64,000 nucleotides of DNA from Cristatella mucedo (GCA_009760855.2 WPIO01000012.1:1-64000), one strand, 5' to 3'. Shown: positions 45,287 to 56,817, numbered from the stretch's first letter. Notes: generated by a model from the sequence alone, not told the origin. Program-made: numbers and translations.

Positions 45287-47211
45287 TAGCAATGCAGCAG
45301 CCACCTTAATGGGACTCACTTCGGGCCATAGAAAGTGTCATATCGATGCCGAACTTCGCAGATTCCTCGCTGCTTATAGCGCAGGAGAGTTACTGTGCTG
45401 CGACAAGAGCATGCTCAAATATTGCCTGGCCAGCAGGCCAGAGGCCAGCCTCGGTGGGCCGATGCGGGGTCCGTCTCCATCCTCGAGAGCATCGCGGGAG
45501 TTTCTGAACCCTTTTGAATCGTCCGTTCGTCTGCAGAAGAGAAACGGCCTCTTGTTTTGTAGCAACAGCCTTAGCCAAAGATTTCCTGCGGTTCTCGGAA
45601 TGGTTCTCGGGAGGCGGTAATTGCCACCAGCCACCTGCTCTGCAGCGACCTCTACAGTCACCGGGTTCAAAGTACATAGGTCCTAAGCATCCGGCAGATC
45701 GCAGCCCGGCGCGGGCATAGGCCAGCGACCCCTAACTATTCGCCGTTGCTAGCACCGCTAGCGGCGTTCATGGTCGGCCATCGGCTGGGGGTAAGTCTTG
45801 AGACGCTTCGAAGACTTACTCCGTAAATGCTAGGCAGGCGCTCCGCCAGCTTCCGGCTCCCGGACACCGCCCACCCCTGTCGCGGGTAGCCGAGTCCTTC
45901 GAGCCGATCCGTCGACGCGCAGCCGCGAGCTAGTCGAGCGCGTACGACGGAGCCTGCAGCACTGTCGCTAGGCAGGCAGAGCCGGCCTGAGAACGGGCGC
46001 CGTCGACTGCCGGTTTGGGCGACGGGCGGATTGCGGTGGGCGTGTCCCCACTGCCATCGGCCGGCGTGGGGCCACTTCGGGGGGTGGGAGGCCCGGGTGG
46101 TGCGCGCGCAGGTTCGAGAGTGGCGGCTCTATCCTCCGAAGGCGGACGGCATGGTTCGCCAGCAGTCCAGGGCGTATAACTAGCTCCACCAGATTTCCTC
46201 GTTATTCAGTAACGGGAGATGCTGCGAAGCTTTCGATTCGGCCAATGCCAATGGTATCTCGATCTGGCACCGCCTGCAACGCCCACTGCTGCATTTAGCT
46301 GACTCGTAGGCGACCGGCGAGGCTTCGGTCGAGCCGCTATGCTGTGGCTATCGACGCTGAGGAAGCCAGCTAAGGCAACCAGGTGTCGGAATGCTAGCAC
46401 GAGCCCACCGCGTGGCCCTGCCCCTGTGCGTGCCTCATCTGTAGTTGGAAGGGCTGCTGGAGAACGCACGGAGAAGCCTGGGCATGGCAGCACAGCATTC
46501 CACATTTTCTTTGTGGGCACGAAGCACTTGCTCGTTGCATCTAATCATTGCGGGTAGTTAGAACTTCCGAGCGCTCATAAACTAGCCGAAGGCTAAAGAC
46601 CCCATCGGACCGACCCGAAGAGACTCATCGATGGAGCCACCGAACTCTGCGGCTGCCTTCATAAAGGTATCCTGGACTGGGGGTCATTGGTCGTGTACTG
46701 GCCCCCTGGCCCCTGGGATCGACAGCAACTGGCTGTTGCCACCCGGCCGGTTGCTGCACTGTCGCCGTTCTAAAAGTCGGCCACGGCAGTACAGTTGCAG
46801 TACAGCACGGAGAGATGTCAGGTATGGTGGCGTGTGCCCTAGTTGCCTCGAAACTTCGCGAGCATCCTCTGATGTTTAACACGATTATTTACTCACAAAG
46901 AAGCAGTGGCTGAAGCACGATCAATACTATGGTTCCTTTCGTTAATACTGAGCTATTGCAATGGTACATGTTCACGTGGATTTCAGAATAACCGTAAATT
47001 TGCTTAACGGGATGGACAAAGAGAAGGAACGAATGAGAGCATGAGAGCATGTGGGCAGAAGCAAACAGGGCAGATAGATATACATATAAATAAATAGGTG
47101 AGAGATACGAGAGAAACAGAGAGATAAACATACATGCACAGTGACAGAGAGGGAGACACATACAGCAAGAGAGGAACTAGACTACAAATCAGAGGAAGGG
47201 GAAAGGTAGGT
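45287..47211. other. GC-rich region of unknown nature
   Basis: About 45300-46600 is much richer in CpG than its surroundings and has several overlapping open frames (up to 132 codons) without a recognised motif. It contains R4 copy 2 and degenerate GA/CA repeats near 47040-47160. It could be a gene promoter region or an unclassified element. Confidence 0.35.
46485..46585 (+). repeat. R4 dispersed repeat, copy 2
   Basis: Partner of 42590-42690, in the same orientation. Confidence 0.65.
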
Positions 47212-48705
47212 CGTACCAATCGATCCTAGCAAAGGCTAAGTCTAGCTTCTATAGAAACATTGTTGAATCACAGATGCACAATCCAAAAATGCTGATGTCG
47301 ACGATCAACCATCTCCTCAACCGTACCCAGAGTAGATCCTTACCTGACGATCCTTGTGATGATCTAGCCGGTCGCTTCTCTTGATTCTTTGTGCAGAAGA
47401 TAGACAAGATCAGGGAGTCCATCCCTGCGATGAAAACATCCCCCCTCCTAGAATGCTGTTCCCCTATTCCTGGCTGCACCCCAATGTCTACATTTAAGCA
47501 GGTCACTAGTGATCTCATCCTGAAGTTCATATCCCAATCAAAGAAGGCAACAAGTCCTCTGGACCCTATTCCCACTGTCCTGCTCTTACGTTGCATTGAT
47601 CTGCTGCTGCCGTGCATAACTAACATCAACATCATTAATATGTCATTAGCCTCAGGTCATGTCCCAGCACCTTTCAAAAAAGCTGTAGTCAGGTCACTTC
47701 TCAAGAAATCGACACTAGACCAAGAGAACTTGAGCAACTACCGCCCAGTCTCCCTTCTACCATTCCTATCAAAGACACTGGAACGGGTCGTGGCAGACCA
47801 GCTGAGCTCATATATTGAAACTTCAAACCTTGCTACTAAGTTCCTGTCTGGCTTTAGAGCTAATCACTCCATAGAGTCAGCATTGCTTACAGTGTACAAC
47901 GACCTACTTAGGAATGCAGACATAGATAGAGTGTCTCTGCTTGTTTTGCTCGATCTTTCGGCAGCTTTTGACACCATCGATCACAAAGTTCTTCTAGAGC
48001 GCCTCTCATCTTGCCTGGGAATCACTGGCACTGCTCTGCAGTGGTTCAGGTCCTATCTCAGTGGGAGACTCCAGAGTATTGACGTGAATGGACAAAGATC
48101 ATCTGAAGTACCTCTGAAATATGGAGTACCTCAGGGCTCAGTGCTAGGTCCGGTTCTTTTCACGGTTTATACTCTGCCTCTTGCTGATGTGATTGCCAAG
48201 CACAATCTAGGCTTTCACTTCTATGCGGATGACACTCAGTTGTACCTTTGCTTTGATCCCTCCCAGCCTTCGAGCACCTCAAATTCTCTCAACTCACTTG
48301 CTGCCTGTATTGATGACATCCACACATGGATGGCAGCAAATTTTCTAAAACTAAACGATGATAAAACTAACTTACTAGTTATGGGCAAACCCAGTGTGAT
48401 TCAGAAATTGGAAAGGCTGACGCTCAAAATTGGCTTTGCTAACATATCTCCTGTTGAATCAGCTCGAAATCTAGGTGTCATGTTCCAAAGTGACCTCTCG
48501 TTTGACGACCACATCAGCTCCCCAGTCAAGTATGCCTACTTTCAGCTACATAACATTGCTAAAATTCGGGCTTGTTTAGATAAGGATACCACGTCCAAGT
48601 TGGTTCATGCATTCGTGACATCCCGTGTCGACTTCTGTAATTCACTTCTTGCTGACCTGCCGGCATGTGCAATCAGGCGACTGCAGCTGGTGCAAAGCTC
48701 TGGTA
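47212..48705 (+). mobile_element. LINE copy truncated at both ends, long RT frame
   Basis: Starts in the ILAKAKSSFYRNIVES block and stops inside RRLQLVQ. One frame is open for 449 codons (47391-48740), including YADD, and reads out into an 18-bp tandem unit (GGTAATCCAATGCTG twice). The 3' UTR and tail are missing at this point. Confidence 0.92.
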
Positions 48706-48740
48706 ATCCAATGCTGGCTGGTAATCCAATGCTGCCGTAG
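47391..48740 (+). CDS. LINE reverse transcriptase (C-terminally truncated)
   Basis: 449 codons with VVRSLLKK, NYRPVSLLPFLSK, LDLSAAFDTIDH, GVPQGSVLGPVLF and YADDTQLYL. The last 13 or so codons are foreign (GNPMLAGNPMLP). Two extra residues (NI) from a 6-bp duplication lie near 47630. Not autonomous. Confidence 0.85.
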   Translation: MQKIDKIRESIPAMKTSPLLECCSPIPGCTPMSTFKQVTSDLILKFISQSKKATSPLDPIPTVLLLRCIDLLLPCITNINIINMSLASGHVPAPFKKAVVRSLLKKSTLDQENLSNYRPVSLLPFLSKTLERVVADQLSSYIETSNLATKFLSGFRANHSIESALLTVYNDLLRNADIDRVSLLVLLDLSAAFDTIDHKVLLERLSSCLGITGTALQWFRSYLSGRLQSIDVNGQRSSEVPLKYGVPQGSVLGPVLFTVYTLPLADVIAKHNLGFHFYADDTQLYLCFDPSQPSSTSNSLNSLAACIDDIHTWMAANFLKLNDDKTNLLVMGKPSVIQKLERLTLKIGFANISPVESARNLGVMFQSDLSFDDHISSPVKYAYFQLHNIAKIRACLDKDTTSKLVHAFVTSRVDFCNSLLADLPACAIRRLQLVQSSGNPMLAGNPMLP

Positions 48741-49429
48741 CCTGAGGTGCTAGCATTTGTAAGGGGCAGACGTTGATCACACGGTGAAAATATGTCAAGT
48801 TAGCAATCTGTGATCAAACAGCAGCAAGCACCCACCGTGAAACAAATGGTGCATAGGTACGCGCTCTGGCATGGTGCCACCTGACTGGCACGCTCCTCAC
48901 TGCCATTGGATTGTTGAGGCTTTTGTTACTCGCGAACAAATAATACCACTGACTAGAGAGTCTGCCCCTATGAGAAGGACATCAGGCGAAGGACTGCATC
49001 TTCACTCGGAAAAGCCAGCTGTGAGGTATGCTACGCAGATCCTGTGAGCTGCGATGCTGGTGAGCCTACCTGTACCCTACCTGAGCCTACCTCTCTACCT
49101 GCTGCAGTGCCGATGCCTCGCACAGTGATTGCTGATCGAACGAGCGAAAGTCTTCTTTTAATGAATACGAGACCGGTGCCGAGAGCTTTGCAGGAACGCG
49201 AGTTCCTGCCGAATGTGAATCCCTGCAGTCGCGAATGATAGTAGCAGCCTCAGCTGGTCACCATGGGTGGGGGAGTGGCACGAAGAGTAGGCGCCACTTG
49301 CGGCCCGATTTTTACTTGCTTTCAAGCTGGCCAAATGCCGTGTGTCTGTTGTTGCTGCAGCATGCTTGCAAGGACCAGCCCCCATAGGTGTTGCCACACG
49401 TCGATGTTGATGGAACGTGCTGAGGTGGT
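48741..49429. other. Intergenic, nothing recognised
   Basis: Low-complexity CTACCTGAGCC patch near 49070. No gene seen. Confidence 0.3.
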
Positions 49430-49590
49430 GCAGGGTGCTTCCACCTGTGCCCTGGTTTTGCCCAGAGGTGAAGTGCTCGCCATTAACGACCAATGTCCCA
49501 GGCTTGAGTCCTGCTGCATATGTACAGCATCTTGATAGAGATTATGTTCCCCAAGGGCGCTATACAGACGAGTATATTTTTTAGGTAGCA
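49430..49590 (+). mobile_element. SINE family 2 copy (diverged)
   Basis: Remnants of the head (GTGCTCGCC), box B GGCTTGAGTCC, and a tail with AGAGATTATGTTCCCC and GGGCGCTATA. Confidence 0.6.
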
Positions 49591-49780
49591 TGCTCGATTG
49601 GTTTTATGCTCGTCGGAGCAGCTGCTCAGCCAGTGTCTCGCGATTCAGCAGCTCAAGTGCAGGGGCATGATGGGTAGCGTGACGGGAAAACAGTAGCAGC
49701 CTAAGCCAGGCACACTGTCCTACGGCACTGCATGCAAATTATCTGCTACAGCACCATCCCACAAGGGCTGCTCTCACTCA

Positions 49781-49890
49781 AAGCTTTCAATTGCATTTCA
49801 CTTTATAGCAAATTTAAAGCGCCTAGAGAGAGATTAAGTTCTCTGAGGGCGCTTTATCAAGTGAATTATTATTTTTATTATTATTAAAGC
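49781..49890 (+). mobile_element. LINE tail only
   Basis: About 110 bp: AATTGCATTTCACTTTA, tail hairpin, (ATT)n. Lies about 1.1 kb beyond the truncated LINE at 47212-48705 on the same strand. Confidence 0.88.
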
Positions 49891-49962
49891 TTACGCACAG
49901 TGCTGCTGCATGCCGAGTCACCAACTCATTGAAGACATCGCACCAGATCACCCAGTGCTCAT

Positions 49963-49963
<1 letters not shown>

Positions 49964-50010
<47 letters not shown>
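49964..50010. repeat. (TA)n microsatellite
   Basis: About 23 TA units. Confidence 0.95.
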
Positions 50011-50012
<2 letters not shown>

Positions 50013-50394
50013 AGTAACGCAGGCGACGCTGCCGCTAGAAAACCGAGCTACTTTTATTTTCACAGCCGTTGTTCGTTTCCGGTAGCCAAATACGCCAAAG
50101 AGAGGCTCCTTATGGAAAGCCGTGGGCAGCCCACGGTATTCACCACTCAAACTCCGGAAAAACAAACTGTGAACATAAATTCTCTAGCATGTTTCATCAA
50201 GCTTGAGGTCTCACTCGTAGAGGTGATAGTATTGCACTAAATGTCTGCATCTACACGATTGCAGCAAATAACTAATAATCGCCTTCCGGACTGGAGCCAG
50301 GCCGGGGTAGCAGGAGGAGAAGGGGGTCAGGTCGGCCTCTCCAACCGGTCAACCCAGACTGCACTACCTACCAACCACATCGCTGTAGGGTGGC

Positions 50395-50450
50395 AGCCCA
50401 CGACGACAGAGTTCACGGGTTCGAGTCCTGCAGCAGGCAATTCTTTATGA
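50395..50450 (+). mobile_element. SINE family 1 head fragment
   Basis: Box B GGGTTCGAGTCC followed by TGCAGCAGGCAATTCTTTAT. Confidence 0.6.
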
Positions 50451-51438
50451 CATATTGCCTGATGTTAGTGAGTTGAAGCTGCTCGGACTCTGCTCTGTCA
50501 CAAGATTACTGAGGCAAAATGAATCATCCAATCTTGACTTGCTTACTCTTATCTTGATTGCTTGGTTTACGAACTGGTTAGAAATCCGTAGCATCATTTG
50601 AGCTCAACGGAATGTGCATTCTTTTGCAGCCTCCTTTTGAATACCGTTCAATTTACAGCTGACATTGAAGCACGATAAGGAGTACTCAGGTCCTCTCGAT
50701 GACGTTATGGCTACCTGGCACTACCCAGCAAAGGCTGAGCGTGCATACAGCACATGCAGTGTACCTACGGCCTACTAAATACGTGCACATGTATAGTTAC
50801 TTCAGGGTCTCTGTAACAGAGTAGTGGATCATGTGGTTTTTAGGCGAGCCTGTTAGAAACCATTGAGAAACCACCATTTAAGGCAGGTTCTTTTAGAAGC
50901 AAGGCCTGTCTGCAGGGTTACTTGCACCAGCAGTAATCAGACTGTGCCTTATTGCTGATCGTCGGTGAGCAAATTAGTAAATGAAAGTGCAATAGGGTTG
51001 GACGAAGTAACCCTAACTCTACAAAAATCTCGCAATAAATACTAGAATCGTACACAAATGAAGTGACTCGTTTTTAGGAATAGTTATTCAGGGGAAAATG
51101 TGGCAGACCTCTTGAACTGCAGCTGCTAGATTGATACACTGCTACCCGTGCATCCAAATTCATAAGGCAAAGCGAGTTCGAGCTCAATTTAGATCATCGC
51201 AAGCGTGTTGACAAATTTTACGTAACAGACTAATAGATAGCAAATCAACGAGTCCTCAAGCAGATTTTTAGGCGGCAAACATAGCAGACTATTTTGTATA
51301 TCCTTCCGATGCTTAATAGAATAATTATTAAATAGATTTAGGTTTATTCTTAGAGGTATTAATTTTCAGAATATTATGACTAATCGTATTATTACGAGTA
51401 TGAATAAAATTACTTGTAACAATATAAGAAGAGTGTTA
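50451..51438. other. Intergenic, nothing recognised
   Basis: AT-rich unique sequence. Confidence 0.3.
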
Positions 51439-52755
51439 GTAATAATAATATTGCATTTGTATATCACCCACAGAGAACTTAATCTCTTTCTAGACACTTT
51501 ATATATGCTGTAAAGGAAGCATGATCAAACGGTTAGTGGTAACATGTACAGTGTCAAGAAGCATAATATGATAAGAGATAACATTCACAGTGTCAACGTA
51601 TAGATATGGTTAGCGATTACATGCATGGTGTCAGCACGCATAAGCACAAAAAGGAAAGGTCCCAAAAACCCTCCAAATGCTGCGAGATACAGGTGGGTTT
51701 TTAGCTTCTTTTCAAATGTGGACAAGTCACGAGACGTCGTGACACAAGTCGGGAGTGAGTTCCAGGCTTTCTGATCAAACATACTAAAGGCACGGCTTCC
51801 CAAAGATTCTAATCTGTTCGTGGTATAGCTAAATTATTTGAGTCAGAAGAAGTGGTCGATTTCTAGCCTCGTCAGGAAATAGTTCAGACAGGTAGACTGG
51901 AATCAGAGAATGCATGGACCTAAAAGTTAGTGGCATAACGTTGAAGTCGATGCTCTGCTGGATTGGGAGCCATTGCAGGTCGGCAAGAAGAGGTGTGATG
52001 TGGCAACTGAGTTGCTCGAAACAAACTAGGCTGGCTGCACAGTTTTGCACCAACTGCAAGCGCCTGATTGCACAGGCCGGTAGACCTGCAAGCAGTGAGT
52101 TGCAAGAGTAGCCGAGACAGGATGTCACAAGTGCATGAACTGATTTGGACGTAGTTCTCCGTTTAAGCTGGCCAGAATTTCAGTAATATCATGTAGCTGA
52201 TAGTAGGCAGACTTTATAATGGAGCGGATATGGTAGTCTAGTGGAAGGTGACTTGGATTTCGTTCAGATGCTACAGGTGATAGGCTGGCAGAGCCTGATT
52301 TTGTGCCTCAAGCTTTCCCATTTCCGACTCAAACTTAGTTTGCCCATGACATGTAAGTTGGTTTAGTCTTCATTCAATTTGAGGAAGCCTGCTTCCATCC
52401 AAGTGCGAATGTCTCATGCAGCTAGGGAGTTGAGAGAATTTGACATGGTGAAGGGATGAGAAGTATCAAATCATAGGTACAGTTGTGTGTCATCTGCACA
52501 CAAGTGAAAGCCAAGATTTCGCTTGGCGATCACAAGGACATGAGAGAGAATACAATTGTTTTTAAGCGGACAAAGCACAGAGCATTAAGGTACCACCCCG
52601 TACATTAGTGGTTCTTCGTATGATCATTTACCGCTTACATCAATACTCTAGAGGCTCCCACTGACATGGGATCTAAACTATTGCAGTGCAAGTGTCAAGC
52701 GATGCCCAGGCGAGCCGGGATGCACTCTCAAAAGACTTAGTGGTCGATAAAATTA
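51439..52755 (-). mobile_element. Old LINE copy of a diverged subfamily
   Basis: Minus strand: (AAT)n, hairpin variant, then SRAFSMFDQKAWNSLPTC and ITPLLADLQWLPIQQSIDF in separate frames, and decayed RT up to about 52755. Older than the other long copies. Confidence 0.87.
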
Positions 52756-52803
52756 GATGTGTATTCTAGGCTGATTAAAATAATCAGAATATTAAACTTA
52801 TCC

Positions 52804-52903
<100 letters not shown>

Positions 52904-53226
52904 TATGTTTAGGTCTATCGAAACAATATGTATCAGTCTTTAAAGAAGATTGCTACATGTGTTGGTAAGTAGCTTATTAAGCAAAACTTTTCAAAAAGCT
53001 GAAGGAATTTCTAGCTAGATTATGATAGGGTTATGAGGCATTTGACAGTTATTAGGTACATTAAAGTTTAGTATAGTCTAGATTAAAAGTACTTTCTGTC
53101 TTTTTCTGGCCATACAATGGATTCATATGCCAGAGTTGCAGTAAAAAGGCGTCCACTGACCATTGCTATTGCCTTAAACTAAGAAATTTCCGCAGGCTTT
53201 GTTAACTGTGAAGTGAAGACAAAGAA

Positions 53227-53499
53227 TCAAAGCATTAAAATTTGGCTTAGATAGATAGAAATCCCAACAATTACTAGAATGGCGTATTTTGTCCCAAAGA
53301 AAAATTGAGTCTCGGCATTTGCAGTTTTTACGTTTAGTCGGTATACAGTCGCCTGGGATGAAATCATTGATCGCTTTAGGAGAGATCGTTTATCTGAGCG
53401 CCAATCTAGCAGATAAGAAACTCGGGAATATCCAGAGGACCCAGGGGTATTATATTCCTTACGAGCTTTGCCGCAAAATAATGAGCTAATAAAAGCCAT
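53227..53499 (-). CDS. Small hypothetical ORF with C-terminal hydrophobic segment
   Basis: An ATG-initiated 90-codon frame in AT-rich sequence. The N-terminal two thirds are polar and basic (RVSYLLDWRSDKRSLLKRS). The last 19 or so residues form one hydrophobic stretch (YAILVIVGISIYLSQILML), so the product would look like a tail-anchored membrane protein. There is no LINE or SINE homology. No splice sites are needed. A 90-codon frame can occur by chance in this composition, so it is listed as a candidate only. Confidence 0.2.
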   Translation of the reverse strand: MAFISSLFCGKARKEYNTPGSSGYSRVSYLLDWRSDKRSLLKRSMISSQATVYRLNVKTANAETQFFFGTKYAILVIVGISIYLSQILML

Positions 53500-53667
53500 C
53501 CCACGTCAGTCCGTGCGTACGTGTGTCCCCTACGTACTGCGTACGGTGTTGGAAGAGCTTCACACGAATGCATAGTTCATAGTGTCAGAAGAGCATCAGT
53601 GATTTCCTTGATTTTTATTTTGCTCAAGGGGCAGCGGCCTCTGGCGTTGCTGAGAAGTGGTAAGCCG

Positions 53668-53840
53668 TAATGGCTCACTAGGTAAGGCGGTTGCTTTTCA
53701 CGACCTCGGCCTTGAGGTCGTGGGCTCAAATCCTGCAGTGGGCGATCCTTTATCGCCACTGCAAGCGGTGGTGATAGCCGTAAAGGCTCTTCTGTCGCGA
53801 TACAAAAGAGGCTTTTAAATCAGCCAGCATTTATTTATTT
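53668..53840 (+). mobile_element. SINE family 1 copy (well preserved)
   Basis: Head with ACTAGGTAAGGCGG, hairpin-forming CACGACCTCGG, box B GGGCTCAAATCC, full body, and an end with ATTTATTTATTTTATTTA. Confidence 0.85.
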
Positions 53841-54427
53841 TATTTAAGGGCAGGTGGGATGGAGGTGGGGTAGTTTGAACTTTGAACTCTATTGGGGGCG
53901 GTGCAGGAGCGGGAGAAGTTCGTCTGGACGTTCTTCTAGATGCTCCGATTTCGTCTAGATTTGCACAACTCGGTCTCAATGTCCGGCGTTTAGTAGTGAG
54001 CTTATTGCTAAGTTTATAACTAAGGTGTAAGCGGAGCAAGTCCAAGGGAGCGAGCGAGCTGGCTCATTCACTTGCTATCTTGCTCGCCAGTCGCTATTGC
54101 TAATGCTGTTTAGGTACTTCCGAGCCTCCCATGTCATTAACGAGTTGCACTACTTGATATGCACTTGTGGCTGTACTTGAAGTCTTTAGCTGGCTCGCGA
54201 CTTATACCGGGCGCTTCATCGTGAAAGTCTGCGATTGCTGACGGGCAACCAGGAGAAAGTGGAGAGTAGGTAGAGTGAAGAAGGCAGCCGATGGCAAAGA
54301 AATAAGTATGCCACCATAAGAGCTCACTAGCAGATAAGCGACGATCAGCTTCGAGATCGGATCTACAAGATCCACAAGCTCACAGTCTCTTACGAACGAA
54401 TTCAGCTGCCGCTAAAAACTCCACAAT
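53841..54427. other. Intergenic, nothing recognised
   Basis: Moderately GC-rich with a GAGCGAGC repeat patch near 54045. Confidence 0.3.
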
Positions 54428-54560
54428 GTAATAAGAATAATAATAATAATGCACTTGATAAAGCGCCCTCAGAGAACTTAATCTCTTTCTAGGCGCTTTA
54501 CATTTGCTGCAAAGGGAAATGCAATTGAATGGTAAGTAAAATCATGCTTGAAAAACAAAC
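54428..54560 (-). mobile_element. LINE tail only
   Basis: About 130 bp: (AAT)n, tail hairpin and the start of the 3' UTR, on the minus strand. Confidence 0.9.
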
Positions 54561-54695
54561 AAATGTGGGTAGATTGAATCGTTTTTCGGCCAAATACCTA
54601 CCGCTTCATAGGGCCAGAGTAATTTTCAGCACCTGGTTCCAGCCTCAATCGCGAATTACTCGAGACTGTAGCTGCTTCCCCACGAGCGCAGGCGC

Positions 54696-54905
54696 ATGTG
54701 GAACAATCTCAAATCAGCGATGGGTAATGTTGAGACGGCTCTTTTTCTTGGGCACTCGTTAGCAATGTTAGATGTTTTGCAGTCTGTTTCTGTCGATTAC
54801 CAAGCTGCCGAAGTTGTTCGCACGCATCCTCGGTACGGCGATCGGCGGAGAGCGACATCTTCTCATGGAATGAGCCATGTGCCGCTAATCAAGCATTCTA
54901 TGCAG
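54696..54905 (+). CDS. Possible first coding exon, protein not recognised
   Basis: The ATG lies 24 nt after an in-frame TAG. The frame is open for exactly 70 codons to a strong donor, CAG then GTAAGG (phase 0). The peptide starts MWNNLKSAMGNVETALFLGH, continues with a mildly amphipathic SLAMLDVLQSV segment, and ends in a basic His/Arg-rich stretch. I recognise no domain. The surrounding DNA is richer in CpG than its neighbours, which would fit a gene start. No further exon is identified. It could equally be a chance frame beside a splice-like sequence. Confidence 0.28.
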
Positions 54906-54909
54906 GTAA

Positions 54910-55635
54910 GGCAACTACTGTAGAGCCATCAGCTTTTTTATGGTGCCAACAGTATCGTTTTTGATCAACACAGTTTTTATTCAACAAAGATAGAACATTT
55001 CTGTCTGGTCTCCGGAGTTATGCCTGCAGCAAGTCTCCAAAGAGTAAGACAATTTGAACGCCTTTGGTTCCGTGAAAGAGACAGACAAACTGACAGGAAG
55101 ATTGACAGATAGACGGACAGACCGACCGACAGAGGTTAGCAGAGTACAACTAGTTCCCGCATGCTGAAAGACAGGTGCTCGCACCCTTGCTCAAGATTTG
55201 TCCACCGGGTGCTGCTTTCTGCTCGCTATTATTGCTACCTCGTTCTCTGAGCCTACAGTGTATTTGATGGATTACATGACATGCGAAGCGTTCAGCCTTG
55301 TTGTTGCGGCACGAAGCAGGGTAGTATAGGGCCACGAACCATTCGCGAAGTGTATCCTCACAAGCTGTGCACCACACTAGTGTTCTGTGCCGAAGTCAGT
55401 GCTGCTCGGAGTGATATCGATTGCACCAGGCAGTGTCGATGGCAGGGTCGAAATGAACAGGCCGATAGTAAGTGGTATATAGTATATAGTGGAAATATAG
55501 TAGGTAACATAGTGGTAATATAGTAGGCCAATAAAGTGGTAATGTAGTAGATGATATAGGTATATATAGTGGTAAGCAGGTATAAAGCTAACGAGACAGG
55601 AAGTCCACATAAAGATGGAAGTTAGATAGGGACGT
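54910..55635. other. Intergenic or intronic, with short TA/GT-rich minirepeats
   Basis: A run of imperfect TAGTGGTAATATAGTAG-type units at about 55465-55580. Nothing else recognised. Confidence 0.4.
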
Positions 55636-55749
55636 GGAGGCGGTTAAGGTGCTCGCCCCGACCGAGATCTGGCTGAGGTCGTGGGCTCGAGCTCCGTGGC
55701 GTATGTAAAGCGCCTAAATAGAGATTAAGTTCTCTTGAGGCGCTATACA

Positions 55750-55791
<42 letters not shown>

Positions 55792-55792
55792 T
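55636..55792 (+). mobile_element. SINE family 2 copy (LINE-like tail)
   Basis: GGCGGTTAAGGTGCTCGCC head (5' end lost), box B GGGCTCGAGCTCC, tail hairpin AGAGATTAAGTTCTCT, ending in (TA)n. Confidence 0.87.
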
Positions 55793-55925
55793 AGTATACT
55801 TGTGTCGCCACGGGTCAGCTCTCTTTACCAGGATTTATTAAGCGAACTAGAATAGCTTCAAATTCTTACAGTGGTGGCGGAACAACCATAGATCCCAAGT
55901 GCAGAAGCGTCACTCACCCGTGCTT

Positions 55926-55926
<1 letters not shown>

Positions 55927-55986
<60 letters not shown>
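55927..55986. repeat. (GA)n microsatellite
   Basis: About 29 GA units, some 170 bp upstream of the ATG at 56152. Confidence 0.95.
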
Positions 55987-55990
<4 letters not shown>

Positions 55991-56151
55991 CGCTTTGCTG
56001 CAGCAGCTGTGCTTTACACTTGACCTCGTTTTTACCACTGCAAATCTTGTACGTGTATAGTGTGCAGTATGAGATCATGAAGGGACAACAGAGACGTGAC
56101 CTCAATGCGAAGAGCGCTTGCCTGCACTTGTAGATCATCTAGAGCATCGCC

Positions 56152-56817
56152 ATGGTGACCTGCTGTCGATCTCGACGTTCTCTCTTAGCGTCTATAGCTG
56201 CCTTGTCGCTCGTTTGCTACTACGTGGGCAGCTCCGTGCTTTGGTCTGAAAGCGCCGCAAAAAAAGACTCTAAAGTTGTCAGCTCCGAGTCAGATCGCGA
56301 AAGTCCAAGCGATGGGCACGGCGGCGGCAATGCCGACGAAAAAGTCGCAGAGTCAGACCAGCCGTTCCAGGACATCAGGTGCGCCGGGACCAAGTGCGAC
56401 AAGTACATGAAGCTGCTGGGCCTCGCCAAGTCGGGCGAGCGCGGCGGCAGCGCTCCGAAGCGCGAATACTGCAAGTATTCGAGCCCAAGGTCGAGCTCGA
56501 AGGCCGAGATCGAAGCACCGCGGCCACCGGCCAGCGATGTCGCCGCGGCGAGTCTGCAGACGTGCCGAGACCCGACCGCACTTGAGCGGCTGGTGAGCAT
56601 GCGGGACGGCGCCGTGGCCGTGTCGCGAGGTTCGACCGCCGAGGATCCGGCTCTTAGCTGCGAGCTGGACGCCGTGCGACGAGGCGCGGACGACGGCAGC
56701 GTGACGTACGAACGAGTGGCGCTGCTCAGCAGCACCGGCGGCACCACCGCCGCCGCCGGTTTGAAGGACGCCGACTTCCATAGGCTGACGTGCCGAACCG
56801 TCGCCAAGTCGAACGAG
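56152..56817 (+). CDS. First coding exon of a type II membrane protein (possible DUF229-like ectodomain)
   Basis: The ATG lies in a good context (GCCATGG) and the frame is open for 222 codons to a phase-0 donor, GAG then GTAGGC. Residues 1-10 are basic (CRSRR) and residues 11-32 are hydrophobic (LLASIAALSLVCYYVGSSVL), giving a signal-anchor of a Golgi or surface type II protein. A Ser/Gly/Asp-rich stem follows, then a cysteine-containing ectodomain with cysteines in RCAGTKCDKYM, KREYCKYS, LQTCRDP, LSCELD and HRLTCRT. The cysteine spacing and the pattern C-xx-V-S-x-R-D-G ... V-T-Y-E ... D-F-H-R-L-T-C resemble the N-terminal part of metazoan DUF229 (sulfatase-like) proteins, but this is a memory-based guess. 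No later exon is found in the window, so the gene would run on past it. A decayed SINE begins about 100 bp into the intron. Confidence 0.6.
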
